Positions 9,785 through 19,279 of a DNA stretch of 64,000 nucleotides are shown piece by piece. The notes beneath the pieces were generated by a model. That model saw only the letters and a list, made by a program, of their open reading frames with translations. It had not been told where the DNA came from and did not search any database. The stretch lies in contig CAJOEM010000004.1 in NCBI GenBank assembly GCA_905233725.1, forward strand, positions 80,882-144,881, given 5' to 3'. The position numbers and the translations under genes are program-made. Numbering within the stretch: the first letter of the stretch is position 1; each line of letters starts with the position of its first letter. The DNA comes from an uncultured Synergistales bacterium (GTDB taxonomy: Bacteria; Synergistota; Synergistia; Synergistales; Aminobacteriaceae).

Positions 9785-10369
9785 ATGATAAACAAATTTT
9801 TGTTAGTACTTGTGTTTGTTGTGAGCTTGTTCGGAGTTTCTGGAGCAGCCGACGCGAAATCACTCGTGATAATTTTCTCGCGAGCAGATGAGAATTACAA
9901 CGTTGGCTATGTTCAGGAAGGCAACACGATGGTTTTAGCGAAGATGATTGCGCAGAAAACCGGCTCGGAATTGTTCGAGATTAAACCCGCGAAAGCATAT
10001 CCTGCAGATTATGACACGGCTATCGATGTCGCAAAAAAGGAACAAAATGCTCACGCACGCCCCGCAATCGCTGAGGACAAGAATATCGACGAGTATGACA
10101 TGATATTTTTCGGCTACCCGATTTGGTGGGGAGATTTGCCAATGGCTTGTTACACGTTCTTAGAATCGCATGATTTCACGGGCAAGAAAATCGCTTTGTT
10201 CTGCACACACGAGGGCAGCGGCTTGTCAAACACAGATTCGAAACTAAAACGTGCAGCTCCGGGTGCTGAGATTTTGCGAGGACTTGTTGTTCGCGGATCA
10301 GTTGCGCAAAATTCCAGAGCTGAAGCTGAGAAGTCCGTAAATTCTTGGCTGGCGAAACTGGGCTATTAA
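9785..10369 (+). CDS. exported flavodoxin-like protein
   Basis: A 194-residue flavodoxin-fold protein preceded by a signal peptide (residues 1-21, LLVLVFVVSLFGVSGAADA). The ATG at 9785 is chosen over that at 9770 because GAGGAG lies between them at the right distance. The FMN-binding flavodoxin pattern is visible: IIFSRADENYNVG at the phosphate loop, FFGYPIWWGDLP as the aromatic loop, and LFCTHEGSG. FMN binding is inferred from these. It has its own promoter and is followed by a terminator, so it is likely monocistronic. The redox partner is unknown. Confidence 0.85.
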   Translation: MINKFLLVLVFVVSLFGVSGAADAKSLVIIFSRADENYNVGYVQEGNTMVLAKMIAQKTGSELFEIKPAKAYPADYDTAIDVAKKEQNAHARPAIAEDKNIDEYDMIFFGYPIWWGDLPMACYTFLESHDFTGKKIALFCTHEGSGLSNTDSKLKRAAPGAEILRGLVVRGSVAQNSRAEAEKSVNSWLAKLGY

Positions 10370-10405
10370 ATCCGGAATTATTGATTGAGAAAAATGAGAG
10401 AAATT

Positions 10406-10444
10406 TCCCTGATTTGGTCGCGTTGATCAGTCAGGGATTTTTTT
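10406..10444 (+). terminator. rho-independent terminator after the flavodoxin gene
   Basis: TCCCTGA (10406-10412) pairs with TCAGGGA (10431-10437) and a seven-base T run follows. Confidence 0.8.
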
Positions 10445-10469
10445 TGCGAGGAATTTTTGGAGTTGTGAA

Positions 10470-11159
10470 ATGCTTAGACCGTTGATAGATATTTTGATGA
10501 CGATATTGCTTCTGCTGTCGATGTCGTATGAACTAATCGGCACGAGTATCGCGGAATTTTTCGGATTTGACTCGTATGATTTTGCGCCGATTTTCCACGA
10601 AGCGATCGGCATGTTGCTGATAATTCTGTTTGTGTATCACACGTGGCTGAATCGCTGGTGGCTGAAGGGAATTTTCAAGGGCAAGTATAATTTTACGCGC
10701 GCGATTTTGTCGTTTGTTAATGTTGCGCTGATAATTGACGTGATATTCTTGCTGATTACGGGAGTGTTGATGTCCAAGACTGTTGAGCTTGTAGAGAGTG
10801 ACGGCTTGATGTCGTTCGCAAGAGTTGGTCATATGTTGGCATCGTTCTGGGGATTTGTTCTGATGAGTTTTCACGCCGGCTTGAACTGGAATATTTTTTC
10901 TGGAATGATTCGCAGCAAAATGAAAGTTCGCGTTCCGAAAGTTTTTGCGATTGTCTTGGCCTTGGGATTTGTGATTTACGGAGCGATTGCGTTTGTGAGA
11001 AATAATCTTTGGGATTACATGACGCTTAAGACTGAGTTTATATTTTTCGATTTCGATGTGCCGGTGATATATTTCTTGCTGGATTACGCGTGTATCATGA
11101 TTATGTTCGGGATTTTTGGACATTGCGTGATATTATTGCTGCGAAAATTCAGAGTGTAA
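10470..11159 (+). CDS. DUF4405-type membrane protein (cytochrome b561-like fold)
   Basis: A 229-residue integral membrane protein with about five to six hydrophobic segments. Histidines sit in or near membrane helices (FHEAIG at 43, YHTWLNRWW at 57, VGHMLASFWGF and FHAGLNW further on), the layout of DUF4405 proteins that resemble cytochrome b561 haem-binding bundles. Haem binding and electron transfer are inferred. The DUF4491 gene follows by 14 bases. Confidence 0.75.
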   Translation: MLRPLIDILMTILLLLSMSYELIGTSIAEFFGFDSYDFAPIFHEAIGMLLIILFVYHTWLNRWWLKGIFKGKYNFTRAILSFVNVALIIDVIFLLITGVLMSKTVELVESDGLMSFARVGHMLASFWGFVLMSFHAGLNWNIFSGMIRSKMKVRVPKVFAIVLALGFVIYGAIAFVRNNLWDYMTLKTEFIFFDFDVPVIYFLLDYACIMIMFGIFGHCVILLLRKFRV

Positions 11160-11173
11160 AAGGAGGGAATTTC

Positions 11174-11467
11174 TTGAACTGGTACGGAGTCATAATTGGC
11201 TTTGCAGCGTTTCTTGTTACAGGAATTTTTCACCCGATTGTTATCAAGTGCGAATATTATTTCTCGGAGAAAGTCTGGGTTGTGTTTCTGGCTTTGGGAT
11301 TGATAGCAGGTGTGTTGTCGCTTTTGGCTGATAATTGTGTTTTGTCGGGGATTTTGGGAATATTGAGTTTCGTTTTGCTGTGGTGCATTCGAGAATTGAA
11401 AGAGCAGACCAAGCGTGTTGAGAAAGGCTGGTTCCCGAAGAATCCGAATCGAAAATATTTTGTTTGA
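11174..11467 (+). CDS. DUF4491 family small membrane protein
   Basis: A 97-residue protein starting at TTG 11174 behind AGGAGGG. Three hydrophobic segments are visible. IIGFAAFLVTGIFHPIVIK, EYYFSEKVWVVFL and the C-terminal VEKGWFPKNPNRK match my recollection of the DUF4491 family, whose function is not known. It lies between the DUF4405 gene and a membrane metallophosphoesterase in the same direction. Confidence 0.8.
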   Translation: MNWYGVIIGFAAFLVTGIFHPIVIKCEYYFSEKVWVVFLALGLIAGVLSLLADNCVLSGILGILSFVLLWCIRELKEQTKRVEKGWFPKNPNRKYFV

Positions 11468-11495
11468 ATTTGAAGTTGAAGGGAGATGTTAAGTC

Positions 11496-12614
11496 ATGAT
11501 ATTTATGTTTGCAATTTCGGCTGCGATTTTCGCGTATGAGATTCTGAGCTTGGTTTTGCCGCTGAGAATTTCGGGATTTTGGAAAGTTATTTTCGCGCTG
11601 GTTTTGCTTGTCGCGTCGATGAAAAATTATCTGTTCCAGAAGTTTGGCGGAGGAATGTTTTTTGCGCCGGATTTGCCTCGTGAAGTAGTTTTGGTCGGAG
11701 CAGTTCTGTATAATTTCCTGATTGTGGCGTTGTTTTTGCTGATTGCGAAAGATTTGCTGTTGCTTGTCTGTAAGATTCTTGGCTGGAAATTTCCGGTTAA
11801 TGCTGCGTCGTTGATTGTGTGTGTGCTGGCTGCGTTGCTGACGTGTTATGGAACGTATGAGGCTATTCGCGTTCCAGATGTCGAAACTCATGAAGTTGCG
11901 CTGAAGAATTTGCCCGAAGAATTTGACGGATTCAAGTTCGCAATGCTGGTAGATTTACATGCAAGTTCGCTGAATCGCCGTGATTTGTTCGAAGCTATAG
12001 TCGCGAAAACGAATGATTTGCAAGCGGATATTGTTTTAATTCCCGGTGATTTTGTAGACGGATTAGTTTCGCAGCGAAAGCAGGATTTACAGCCGCTGGA
12101 AAATTTGCGCGCGAAGTTCGGAGTCTTGGGCACGACCGGTAATCACGAGTATTATTCAGGTTGCAGCGATTGGCTGAGAGAATTGGGAAGTTTGGGGGTG
12201 AAATTTATCGAGAATCAAGTTGAGACTCTGAGTTCAGGTGACGCGAAATTGATAATCGCAGGAGTTCCGGATCAACAGGGCATAACATTTGGCTTCAAAG
12301 CTCCGGATATAGAACACACGCTCGAAAATATCCCGGAAGATTCTTGCGTAATCTTGATGGATCACAGACCAACTAATGCAGTCCAAAATTCACGCGCAGG
12401 AGTTGATCTGCAAATTTCCGGACACACTCACGGCGGAATGATTCCGATTTTGGATATGATTGTCGCGCAATTCAACGGTGGATTTGTTAAAGGCTGGTAC
12501 GATGTTGGCGATATGAAATTATACGTGAGTAAAGGAACGTCGCTTTGGAACGGCTTCCCGATGAGAATTTTAGATCCGGCAGAAATTACGTTGTTTATTT
12601 TGCGAAAAATCTGA
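11496..12614 (+). CDS. membrane-anchored metallophosphoesterase
   Basis: A 372-residue protein with four N-terminal membrane segments (residues 1-120) and a calcineurin-like phosphoesterase domain (about 145-372). Metal-binding motifs appear in order: DLHAS, GDFVDG, GNHEYY and SGHTHGG, as in YaeI/YkuE-type enzymes. Several of those act on membrane or cell-envelope phospho-compounds; the substrate here is unknown. GGGAG precedes the ATG. Confidence 0.9.
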   Translation: MIFMFAISAAIFAYEILSLVLPLRISGFWKVIFALVLLVASMKNYLFQKFGGGMFFAPDLPREVVLVGAVLYNFLIVALFLLIAKDLLLLVCKILGWKFPVNAASLIVCVLAALLTCYGTYEAIRVPDVETHEVALKNLPEEFDGFKFAMLVDLHASSLNRRDLFEAIVAKTNDLQADIVLIPGDFVDGLVSQRKQDLQPLENLRAKFGVLGTTGNHEYYSGCSDWLRELGSLGVKFIENQVETLSSGDAKLIIAGVPDQQGITFGFKAPDIEHTLENIPEDSCVILMDHRPTNAVQNSRAGVDLQISGHTHGGMIPILDMIVAQFNGGFVKGWYDVGDMKLYVSKGTSLWNGFPMRILDPAEITLFILRKI

Positions 12615-12673
12615 GGATTATTTGCTAAAATATTCGTGAAATTTATCTCTCAAAACAGGAGTGAAATTTTTTT

Positions 12674-14134
12674 ATGGTTGCGTTATTGAAATTAAGTCCG
12701 GTGTTGGTACTGGGCGTTTTAATGGTAGGTTTTGGTCTTGATATTTTGATTGCTGCACCACTTGCGTTAGTTTACGCGATTTTGATCGGCATGATAGCGA
12801 GTCGGATCAAGTTTGGCGATTTGATGGACGCTGCGATCGAAAATCTGAAGCATATTCTGGTCGTGTTCTTGATTTTGCAGTTGGCTTATGCTGTTGCGAA
12901 ATGCTTCATGGAGACGGGAGTTGCTGCGTCGATAATTAACATGGCGTTATCGTTGGGATTGACGGCGAAACTCGTAGCTATGACGGCGTTGTTGGTCACG
13001 GCGATTTTGTCGATTGCAACAGGCACGTCATGGGGAACTTTTGCTGCGTGTGCACCGATTTTTCTCTGGCTGAATCACATCGTCGGAGGCAGCGTTGTCT
13101 TGACGGTTGCAGCGATTGCCGGCGGCTCATGCTTTGGTGATAATATCGGATTGATCTCGGATACGACTGTCGTGAGTTCGAGCCTTCAGGGAGTTGCGAT
13201 AGTTGATCGAGTTAGACATCAGGGTGTTTGGTCAGGCTTATGTTTGATTCTCGGAGCAGTTGCGTTTTATTTCGCGGCAGTGAGCATGGGATTGCCAGAC
13301 ACAGTTGGAAATGCTAACGAGGCTATTGCGCAAATTCCTGAGAGCGTTTGGGCAGCACTTAGTGAGAAGAGACCTGCAGCAGTTACGCTTTTGAATCAGG
13401 TTCGAGCCGGTGTGCCGTATTACATGGTTGTGCCGTTAGTTTGCGTGCTTGTACTCGCGGCAATGGGAACGAATACGCTGATTTGTCTTGGAACTGGAAT
13501 TTTCGGTTCGCTTATATTCGGATATTTTGCCGGGACTGTTACGGATTTGTCGAAGTTCTTAACGATGGTACAGGATAGTTTCGCTGAAGCTGGCAGTTGG
13601 GTTATCGTAATGATGCTCTGGATTGGAGCGTTCGGTGGCGTTATGCGTCGAATGCACGCGTTTGACTCGATTGCGAGATTCGTTCTGAAATTTGCGAAGA
13701 AAGTCAGGCATTTGATGTTCGCGAATGGCTTGTTGTGCTTGATCGGCAACGCAGCACTTGCGGACGAGATGGCTCAGATCGTAACGATAAGCCCGATTAT
13801 CAAGAGCATGACGGATTCGAGTGTCAAAGGCGATGAGAAAGCGATGTATAAACTTGCTCTCAGAAATGCGACGTTTGCGGACGCGATGGGAGTGTTCGGC
13901 TCGCAGTTGATTCCGTGGCACGTGTATTTGGCGTTCTTCGTGGGAATTGTTTACGCGGTTTATCCATTGGCTGAGAATAACGTGAGCATTGTTGATATTA
14001 TCATGCATAATTATCTTGCGTGGATTGCGGTATTGTCGATGTTGATTTTGACGCTGACGGGCCTTGATAGATTCATTCCGTTGTTCAGGCTGCCGTCCGA
14101 GCCAGAAGTCCAGTTAGTGAAGCCCGAAGAATAA
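12674..14134 (+). CDS. NhaC-family Na+/H+ antiporter
   Basis: A 486-residue polytopic inner-membrane transporter with about 11-12 hydrophobic segments. The segment ATGTSWGTFAACAPIFLW and the later GGSCFGDNIGLISDTT are signatures of the NhaC antiporter family. It probably exports Na+ or exchanges small organic substrates; the substrate is inferred from the family. Together with a Na+-type V-ATPase in this window it would fit sodium-based energetics. A strong terminator follows. Confidence 0.88.
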   Translation: MVALLKLSPVLVLGVLMVGFGLDILIAAPLALVYAILIGMIASRIKFGDLMDAAIENLKHILVVFLILQLAYAVAKCFMETGVAASIINMALSLGLTAKLVAMTALLVTAILSIATGTSWGTFAACAPIFLWLNHIVGGSVVLTVAAIAGGSCFGDNIGLISDTTVVSSSLQGVAIVDRVRHQGVWSGLCLILGAVAFYFAAVSMGLPDTVGNANEAIAQIPESVWAALSEKRPAAVTLLNQVRAGVPYYMVVPLVCVLVLAAMGTNTLICLGTGIFGSLIFGYFAGTVTDLSKFLTMVQDSFAEAGSWVIVMMLWIGAFGGVMRRMHAFDSIARFVLKFAKKVRHLMFANGLLCLIGNAALADEMAQIVTISPIIKSMTDSSVKGDEKAMYKLALRNATFADAMGVFGSQLIPWHVYLAFFVGIVYAVYPLAENNVSIVDIIMHNYLAWIAVLSMLILTLTGLDRFIPLFRLPSEPEVQLVKPEE

Positions 14135-14170
14135 TTTTTAAGAATAATTTTTTGGGAAAATATTCTTGTG

Positions 14171-14223
14171 AATCTCCGTTGATAAAATCTGAGAAAATCA
14201 GAGAAAATCAGCGGGGATTTTTT
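14171..14223 (+). terminator. rho-independent terminator after the nhaC-like gene
   Basis: A 13-base stem with two G-T pairs (AATCTCCGTTGAT at 14171-14183 with ATCAGCGGGGATT at 14207-14219) followed by T's. The loop contains the tandem repeat GAGAAAATCA twice. Confidence 0.85.
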
Positions 14224-14279
14224 GTTGGCTAATTTAAATTCTCGTATTCATAATAATCAGTCCCTTTTCACGTGCAATT

Positions 14280-14309
14280 TTGCCAGACGAAATAATTATG
14301 TGTGATAAT
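14280..14309 (+). promoter_or_regulatory. promoter of glmM
   Basis: TTGCCA (14280-14285), an 18-base spacer and GATAAT (14304-14309). A second GATAAA-like box follows at about 14317. Transcription would begin within some 20 bases of the start codon. Confidence 0.5.
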
Positions 14310-14332
14310 CTTAGTGTGATAAATTTCAAGAC

Positions 14333-15706
14333 GTGAAGGTGTTAGGAAAATTGGGAAATACGCGAAAATATTTCGGAACTGATGGTGTGCGTGATTTGGC
14401 AAATTCTGGCAACATGACAGCGGAATTTGCGTTGAAACTTGGTCGTGCGTTTATGAGATTCAATCGCGGCAAAAAAATCGTGATTGGTAGAGATACGCGC
14501 TTGAGTGGCAAAATGCTTGAGTGTGCGTTGAGTGCTGGGATTTCGTCTGAAGGTGCGGAAGTTTGCTTAACTGGAATCATTCCGACACCGGGTGTTAGCT
14601 GGGCGATAAAAAATCTCGCGGCTGATGGTGGAGCTGTAATCAGTGCGTCGCATAATCCTGCTGAATATAACGGCATAAAATTTTTAGGTTCTGACGGCTG
14701 CAAATTGTCGGATTCTGAAGAGCTTGAGATCGAGCATATTCTGGAAAATATCGAGGACACGAAGCCCAATCACGAATCGATTATTCAAACTGGAAATATT
14801 ATTCATGAGCCGGATTTGTCGGAAAAATACGCTGAACATATTGCGAAACTTGCAAAACCCGGATTAAGCGCGAAACTTGCCAGCAAAAATATCGCGTTCG
14901 ATTGTGCGTTCGGAGCTGCGAGTGTAATTGTGCCGTCGGTGCTGATTAATTCGGAAATTTCCGGCCATGTTTTGTCGGCGAATTTCAACGGACTTGATAT
15001 TAACGCCGCTGCCGGTGTGATGCACATGGAAAATCTCACGGGCTTTGTCAAGAATAACAAGTTTGATTTAGGATTTGCGTTCGATGGTGATGCGGATCGA
15101 GTTTTGATTAGCGATTCGAAAGGCAGAATTATTGACGGCGATATAATTCTCTGGGTGTTGGGGCGTTGGCTGAAGTTGCAGAAAATTTCCGGATCTGACT
15201 CAGTTGTTGTGACGGTCATGAGCAACATGGCTCTTGAATCGCATTTGGCACGCGAAAATATCGAGACGCTGCGTTGTCCGGTCGGTGACAGATACGTTCT
15301 CGAGGCAATGCGTGAGAAAAATTCTGCGTTGGGCGGCGAACAATCCGGGCACATAATCGCAATGCCATTCACGAGTACGGGCGATGGATTATGCACGGCT
15401 ATGTTGTTCCTGAACGCGATAAATGACCTGAACGAAAATTCTGACACGCTGGTTGACAGATTCGGGCGTTATCCTCAGAAATTGACGAACCTTAGATTGC
15501 AAAAACCTCGCGAACTTGTAGACATGTCAAAAGTTGACGAAATTGTCGAAGATTACAAATCCAGGCTCGCGAATTTAGACGGCAGAATCTTTGTGCGAAC
15601 TTCCGGGACTGAGCCGTTGCTGCGAATTTTAATCGAGGCGAGAGAAGCTGACGTTGTGGAAAATTTCTCGCTGGAACTGGCGAATATTCTCGAAAAATTC
15701 TGTTAA
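14333..15706 (+). CDS. glmM: phosphoglucosamine mutase
   Basis: Converts glucosamine-6-phosphate to glucosamine-1-phosphate for peptidoglycan and lipopolysaccharide precursors. The 457-residue length is typical. The catalytic phosphoserine loop is SASHNPAEYNGIK, the Mg2+ loop FDGDADR, the sugar-binding loop GGEQSGHI, and the phosphate-binding C-terminus RTSGTEPLLRI. The start is uncertain: GTG 14333 gives a short leader without a clear ribosome binding site, and GTG 14339 or TTG 14351 are possible. It is a single-gene unit between two terminators. Confidence 0.95.
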   Translation: MKVLGKLGNTRKYFGTDGVRDLANSGNMTAEFALKLGRAFMRFNRGKKIVIGRDTRLSGKMLECALSAGISSEGAEVCLTGIIPTPGVSWAIKNLAADGGAVISASHNPAEYNGIKFLGSDGCKLSDSEELEIEHILENIEDTKPNHESIIQTGNIIHEPDLSEKYAEHIAKLAKPGLSAKLASKNIAFDCAFGAASVIVPSVLINSEISGHVLSANFNGLDINAAAGVMHMENLTGFVKNNKFDLGFAFDGDADRVLISDSKGRIIDGDIILWVLGRWLKLQKISGSDSVVVTVMSNMALESHLARENIETLRCPVGDRYVLEAMREKNSALGGEQSGHIIAMPFTSTGDGLCTAMLFLNAINDLNENSDTLVDRFGRYPQKLTNLRLQKPRELVDMSKVDEIVEDYKSRLANLDGRIFVRTSGTEPLLRILIEAREADVVENFSLELANILEKFC

Positions 15707-15733
15707 GCAAAATCCAGGCAAAATCCCGGGCAT

Positions 15734-15780
15734 GAAAAAATCTCCCGTTATGAATCAAGTTGCGATTCGTTCGGGAGATT
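15734..15780 (-). terminator. terminator between convergent glmM and clpX
   Basis: AATCTCCCG (15739-15747) pairs with CGGGAGATT (15772-15780), with an inner GAATC/GATTC stem. Six A's precede the stem, giving a T run on the minus strand, so it terminates clpX best and may also stop glmM. Confidence 0.8.
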
Positions 15781-15806
15781 CTTGTTATGTGCTTGTTATG
15801 TGTGCT

Positions 15807-17174
15807 TTATGCGTCAACGAGTAAGTCGCGAAAATCAACTTTCCCGTCAGCAAATTCAGATGTGATTCGCAATTTTTTGCCGGATTTCTCGGACTCTGGC
15901 ATAGATGGCAAATCGTATAGTATATCAAGCATCAAGCTTTCCATTATTGCACGCAAGCCTCTAGCGCCAGTTTTCTTTTTGATTGCGAGTTCTGAGATTC
16001 TATCGAGTGCATCAGCCGTAAATTCCAGTCCGACGCCTTCCATTTCTAAGAGCTTGCTATATTGTTTGACGAGCGCGTTCTTTGGTTCCTGCAAAATTCG
16101 TATGAACGCAGCTTTGTCAAGTTCTTCGAGAGCTACGAGCATCGGGATACGTCCGACTAATTCCGGAATCAATCCGAACGTAACGAGATCTTCTGGCTGA
16201 ACTTTGCTTAGAATTTCGCGTTTACGTTCCTGGTCGGTTAATTCGCCGCCAAAGCCGATTGACTTGTTCAACTCACGACGCGCAACGATTGGTTCTAGTC
16301 CGTCAAAAGCTCCGCCGCAAATGAATAATATATTCTCGGTGTTAATCTGTATAAATTCCTGATGAGGGTGTTTGCGTCCGCCTTTCGGAGGAATATTTGA
16401 GATCGTGCCTTCGAGAATTTTCAGTAATGCTTGCTGAACACCTTCGCCGGAAACATCGCGAGTTATGGAAACTGATTCAGATTTTCGCGCGATCTTGTCC
16501 ATCTCGTCGATATAAATTATTCCGCGTTCTGCTGCCTTCAAGTCAAAGTCTGCTGCCTGAAGCAATCTCACAAGAATATTCTCGACATCTTCGCCAACGT
16601 AGCCAGCTTCGGTCAACGTAGTCGCGTCTGCAATAGCAAATGGCACGTTTAATTTTTTCGCGAGAGTTTGTGCGATTAGAGTTTTCCCTGAGCCGGTTGG
16701 ACCGAGTAATAATACGTTGCTTTTCTGAAGTTCGACGTCGTGATTTTTTTGCTCAAGATTATTTTTCACGCGCTGATAATGATTATACACGGCAACTGAT
16801 ACGACTTTTTTTGCACGAGACTGTCCGATTACGTACTGGTCAAGATAATCCGTTAGCTCTTTGGGCTTGATCGTCGTGAAAGCTTGCATCGAATCCGAAT
16901 TTTTCACGCGTGCTTTGCGAGAATCATTCAGAGATTGCAGGAACAATTCATCGTCGTCGAAATCCGGAGAGTCCATTGGCATGTGCAAATCCTGAACGTA
17001 CGGTGGCAAATTTTTACCCGCGAGCATGATATTACAAACCGTGACGCACTGATCGCAAATATGAACCGAACCGCCTGGACCGTCGAATAATTCGCTGACT
17101 TCATCGCGTGATTTGCCGCAGAATGAGCAGCAATCGACTTTGTTATTATTATTATTTTTCTTTTTGCCGGGCAT
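15807..17174 (-). CDS. clpX: ClpX ATPase subunit of the ClpXP protease
   Basis: AAA+ unfoldase of 455 residues that feeds substrates to ClpP. An N-terminal zinc-binding domain (CSFC and CDQC) follows an unusual poly-Asn leader of five residues. Walker A is GPTGSGKT, Walker B is IIYIDEMDK, and the ClpP-contact IGF-type loop appears as SIGFGGE. It begins two bases after clpP ends, forming tig-clpP-clpX. Confidence 0.97.
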   Translation of the reverse strand: MPGKKKNNNNNKVDCCSFCGKSRDEVSELFDGPGGSVHICDQCVTVCNIMLAGKNLPPYVQDLHMPMDSPDFDDDELFLQSLNDSRKARVKNSDSMQAFTTIKPKELTDYLDQYVIGQSRAKKVVSVAVYNHYQRVKNNLEQKNHDVELQKSNVLLLGPTGSGKTLIAQTLAKKLNVPFAIADATTLTEAGYVGEDVENILVRLLQAADFDLKAAERGIIYIDEMDKIARKSESVSITRDVSGEGVQQALLKILEGTISNIPPKGGRKHPHQEFIQINTENILFICGGAFDGLEPIVARRELNKSIGFGGELTDQERKREILSKVQPEDLVTFGLIPELVGRIPMLVALEELDKAAFIRILQEPKNALVKQYSKLLEMEGVGLEFTADALDRISELAIKKKTGARGLRAIMESLMLDILYDLPSMPESEKSGKKLRITSEFADGKVDFRDLLVDA

Positions 17175-17176
17175 CT

Positions 17177-17761
17177 CTATCTCGATTCTATTATCTTGTC
17201 AATTAAGCCGTATTTCAGAGCTTCGTCGGCTGTCATGAAATTGTCGCGGTCTGTGTCTTGCGCAATTTTCGCAATATCCTGACCGGTGTGTGACGCGAGA
17301 ATCTTGTTGAGCAATTCGCGTGTTCTCAGAATATTCTTCGCGTGAATTTCGATGTCGCTGGCCTGACCACGTGCGCCTCCCAACGGCTGATGAATCATGA
17401 TCTCGGAATTTGGCAGCGCAAAACGCTTATTCTTAGCACCGCCAGCAAGCAACACAGCTCCCATACTCGCAGCAAGTCCGACGCAAATTGTCGAAACGGG
17501 ACTCTTGATATACTGCATTGTGTCGTAAATCGCAAGTCCGGCAGAAACACTTCCGCCCGGGCTGTTAATATATAGATTAATATCTTTCTCTGGGTCTTCG
17601 CTCTCGAGAAATAACAACTGGGCAACGATTGAATTTGCGACATCATCGACGATTTCTGAACCGAGAAAAATTATCCGGTCTTTGAGCAATCGGCTGTAAA
17701 TGTCATATGATCTTTCGCCGCGACCAGTTTGTTCGATTACGTATGGAATGTAATAGGACAT
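17177..17761 (-). CDS. clpP: ATP-dependent Clp protease proteolytic subunit
   Basis: A 194-residue serine protease subunit that forms the tetradecameric chamber. The catalytic Ser99 is in GLAASMGA and His124 in MIHQPLGG, with the Asp near TDRDNF. The start is ATG at 17761. It lies three bases after tig and two before clpX, so the three are one operon for protein quality control. Confidence 0.98.
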   Translation of the reverse strand: MSYYIPYVIEQTGRGERSYDIYSRLLKDRIIFLGSEIVDDVANSIVAQLLFLESEDPEKDINLYINSPGGSVSAGLAIYDTMQYIKSPVSTICVGLAASMGAVLLAGGAKNKRFALPNSEIMIHQPLGGARGQASDIEIHAKNILRTRELLNKILASHTGQDIAKIAQDTDRDNFMTADEALKYGLIDKIIESR

Positions 17762-17764
17762 TTG

Positions 17765-19162
17765 CTAATTTCCCTCGTGATCGTGTTCGTGATCGTGATT
17801 ATGCTCGTGTTCTGGGACTGAGAGTTCGCTGACTTCTTTGATCTTCATGTTCTTGATGAGAGTGTCCGCAACTTTTTCGTAACGCAACTCGTCCATCAGG
17901 CGATTCAACTGTTCTTTGTTCTTGTAATAGAAATTCGCGATTTCGGGTTCAGTCATTCTGAAACGTTTTGCGCGCTTCTTGAACTCTTCAGTTAAATCTT
18001 CGGATTCGACTTGGACATCGTATTTTTTCGCAACTTCGTCCATTACGAGAACATCTCTGACCGAACTTTCCGCACGAGTCCGCAGCAATTTCGCGTAACC
18101 TTCACGACCTTCTTTTGTGTTGAGACCGTACGCTGTGTTCAGGTCAACGTTTGATTGCTTTGCCCATTCCTCGTCATCGCGGCGCATTGCCTGAATCTGT
18201 CGCAAAATTAATTTCTCTGGGATTTCGAGTTTTGCCTGTTCAGAGACCATCGCGATTGCACGGTTGCGAATATCGTTCTCGTGTTGTTCGCTGAGTTCGT
18301 CGAAAATGTCGTTGTGAAGTCTCGTTCTGAAAGCTTCGTCGGTTGTGATTGTCTCATCGTTGAAAAGCTTCTTGTAGAAATCAGCGTTTAATTCAGGTTT
18401 CACATACTCAGAAACGTTCTCGATCTTCATGATATATTTCAGTTTTTTGCCAGCGAGTTCAGTATCCGGGTGACCTGCTTCAACGTCAAAGACTGCTTCG
18501 ACAGTGTCATTTTTTCCGTGACCGATCAGCGCCGCACGAACTTGCGCACGAACTGTCTCGTCGGATAAGCTGATTTTCTCTTTCGTTGGGTCTCTGCGGA
18601 TTTGTTTTTCGTCCTCAGCATCTGAGCCGTCGTCATTCAAAACCCGAATCGTCAACTCAACGTCAACCAGATCGCCGTCCTGAATCGCTCTTTCAACGGG
18701 TTGTACCTGTGAATTCTGGATCAGGATTCGATTTATTAATTTATCAACGTCTGAATCCGAAACACTTGTCGTAACTTTTTCGATCTCGAGATTTTCGATT
18801 TCGGGTAATTCGATCTCGGGTCTGACTTCGAAAATTAACTCGCATTTCACGACCTGATCTTCTTTGATTTCCTCTGAGACGCGCAATTCCGGAGTTTCCA
18901 GAGGCTCAAGATCATAATCATCGATGATCTGGCGCAAATTCTCCGGGACCAATTTTTCGAGAGTTTCGTTATAGAGTGCTTCGCGACCGAATCGCATTTC
19001 AAGCACGTTACGTGGTGCGTGACCTTTTCTGAATCCGGGAATGTTAACTTGCTTAGATAATTCTCCGAGCGTCTTTTTGAGAGCTTTTGCAAATTCATCT
19101 GGATCAAATTCCAGTTTCAAAGTCACGATATTTTTTTCCTGCCCTACCAGTTCTGTTCGCAT
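17765..19162 (-). CDS. tig: trigger factor (ribosome-associated chaperone)
   Basis: A 465-residue peptidyl-prolyl isomerase and chaperone at the ribosome exit tunnel. The N-terminal ribosome-binding signature is FRKGHAPRNVLEMRFG, then a PPIase-like domain and a helical C-terminal arm. It ends in a His-rich tail (EHEHNHDHEHDHEGN), which could bind metal and is not needed for the family assignment. GGAGCC precedes the ATG. Confidence 0.96.
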   Translation of the reverse strand: MRTELVGQEKNIVTLKLEFDPDEFAKALKKTLGELSKQVNIPGFRKGHAPRNVLEMRFGREALYNETLEKLVPENLRQIIDDYDLEPLETPELRVSEEIKEDQVVKCELIFEVRPEIELPEIENLEIEKVTTSVSDSDVDKLINRILIQNSQVQPVERAIQDGDLVDVELTIRVLNDDGSDAEDEKQIRRDPTKEKISLSDETVRAQVRAALIGHGKNDTVEAVFDVEAGHPDTELAGKKLKYIMKIENVSEYVKPELNADFYKKLFNDETITTDEAFRTRLHNDIFDELSEQHENDIRNRAIAMVSEQAKLEIPEKLILRQIQAMRRDDEEWAKQSNVDLNTAYGLNTKEGREGYAKLLRTRAESSVRDVLVMDEVAKKYDVQVESEDLTEEFKKRAKRFRMTEPEIANFYYKNKEQLNRLMDELRYEKVADTLIKNMKIKEVSELSVPEHEHNHDHEHDHEGN

Positions 19163-19179
19163 TTTTCAGGCTCCTTCAT

Positions 19180-19212
19180 AAACACAAAATTGCCCCGAAC
19201 CAACGTCAGGGC
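19180..19212 (-). terminator. hairpin between recA and tig
   Basis: On the minus strand GCCCTGA pairs with TTCGGGGC, and AATTTTG follows. It lies 68 bases after the recA stop and about 30 bases before the tig start, so it could be a weak recA terminator or an attenuator in the tig leader. Confidence 0.4.
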
Positions 19213-19279
19213 GAAAATTCAACAAGATTTTATCACAAAACGCGCGAAAAAATCATAATTATTAACTACTAACATTCAT

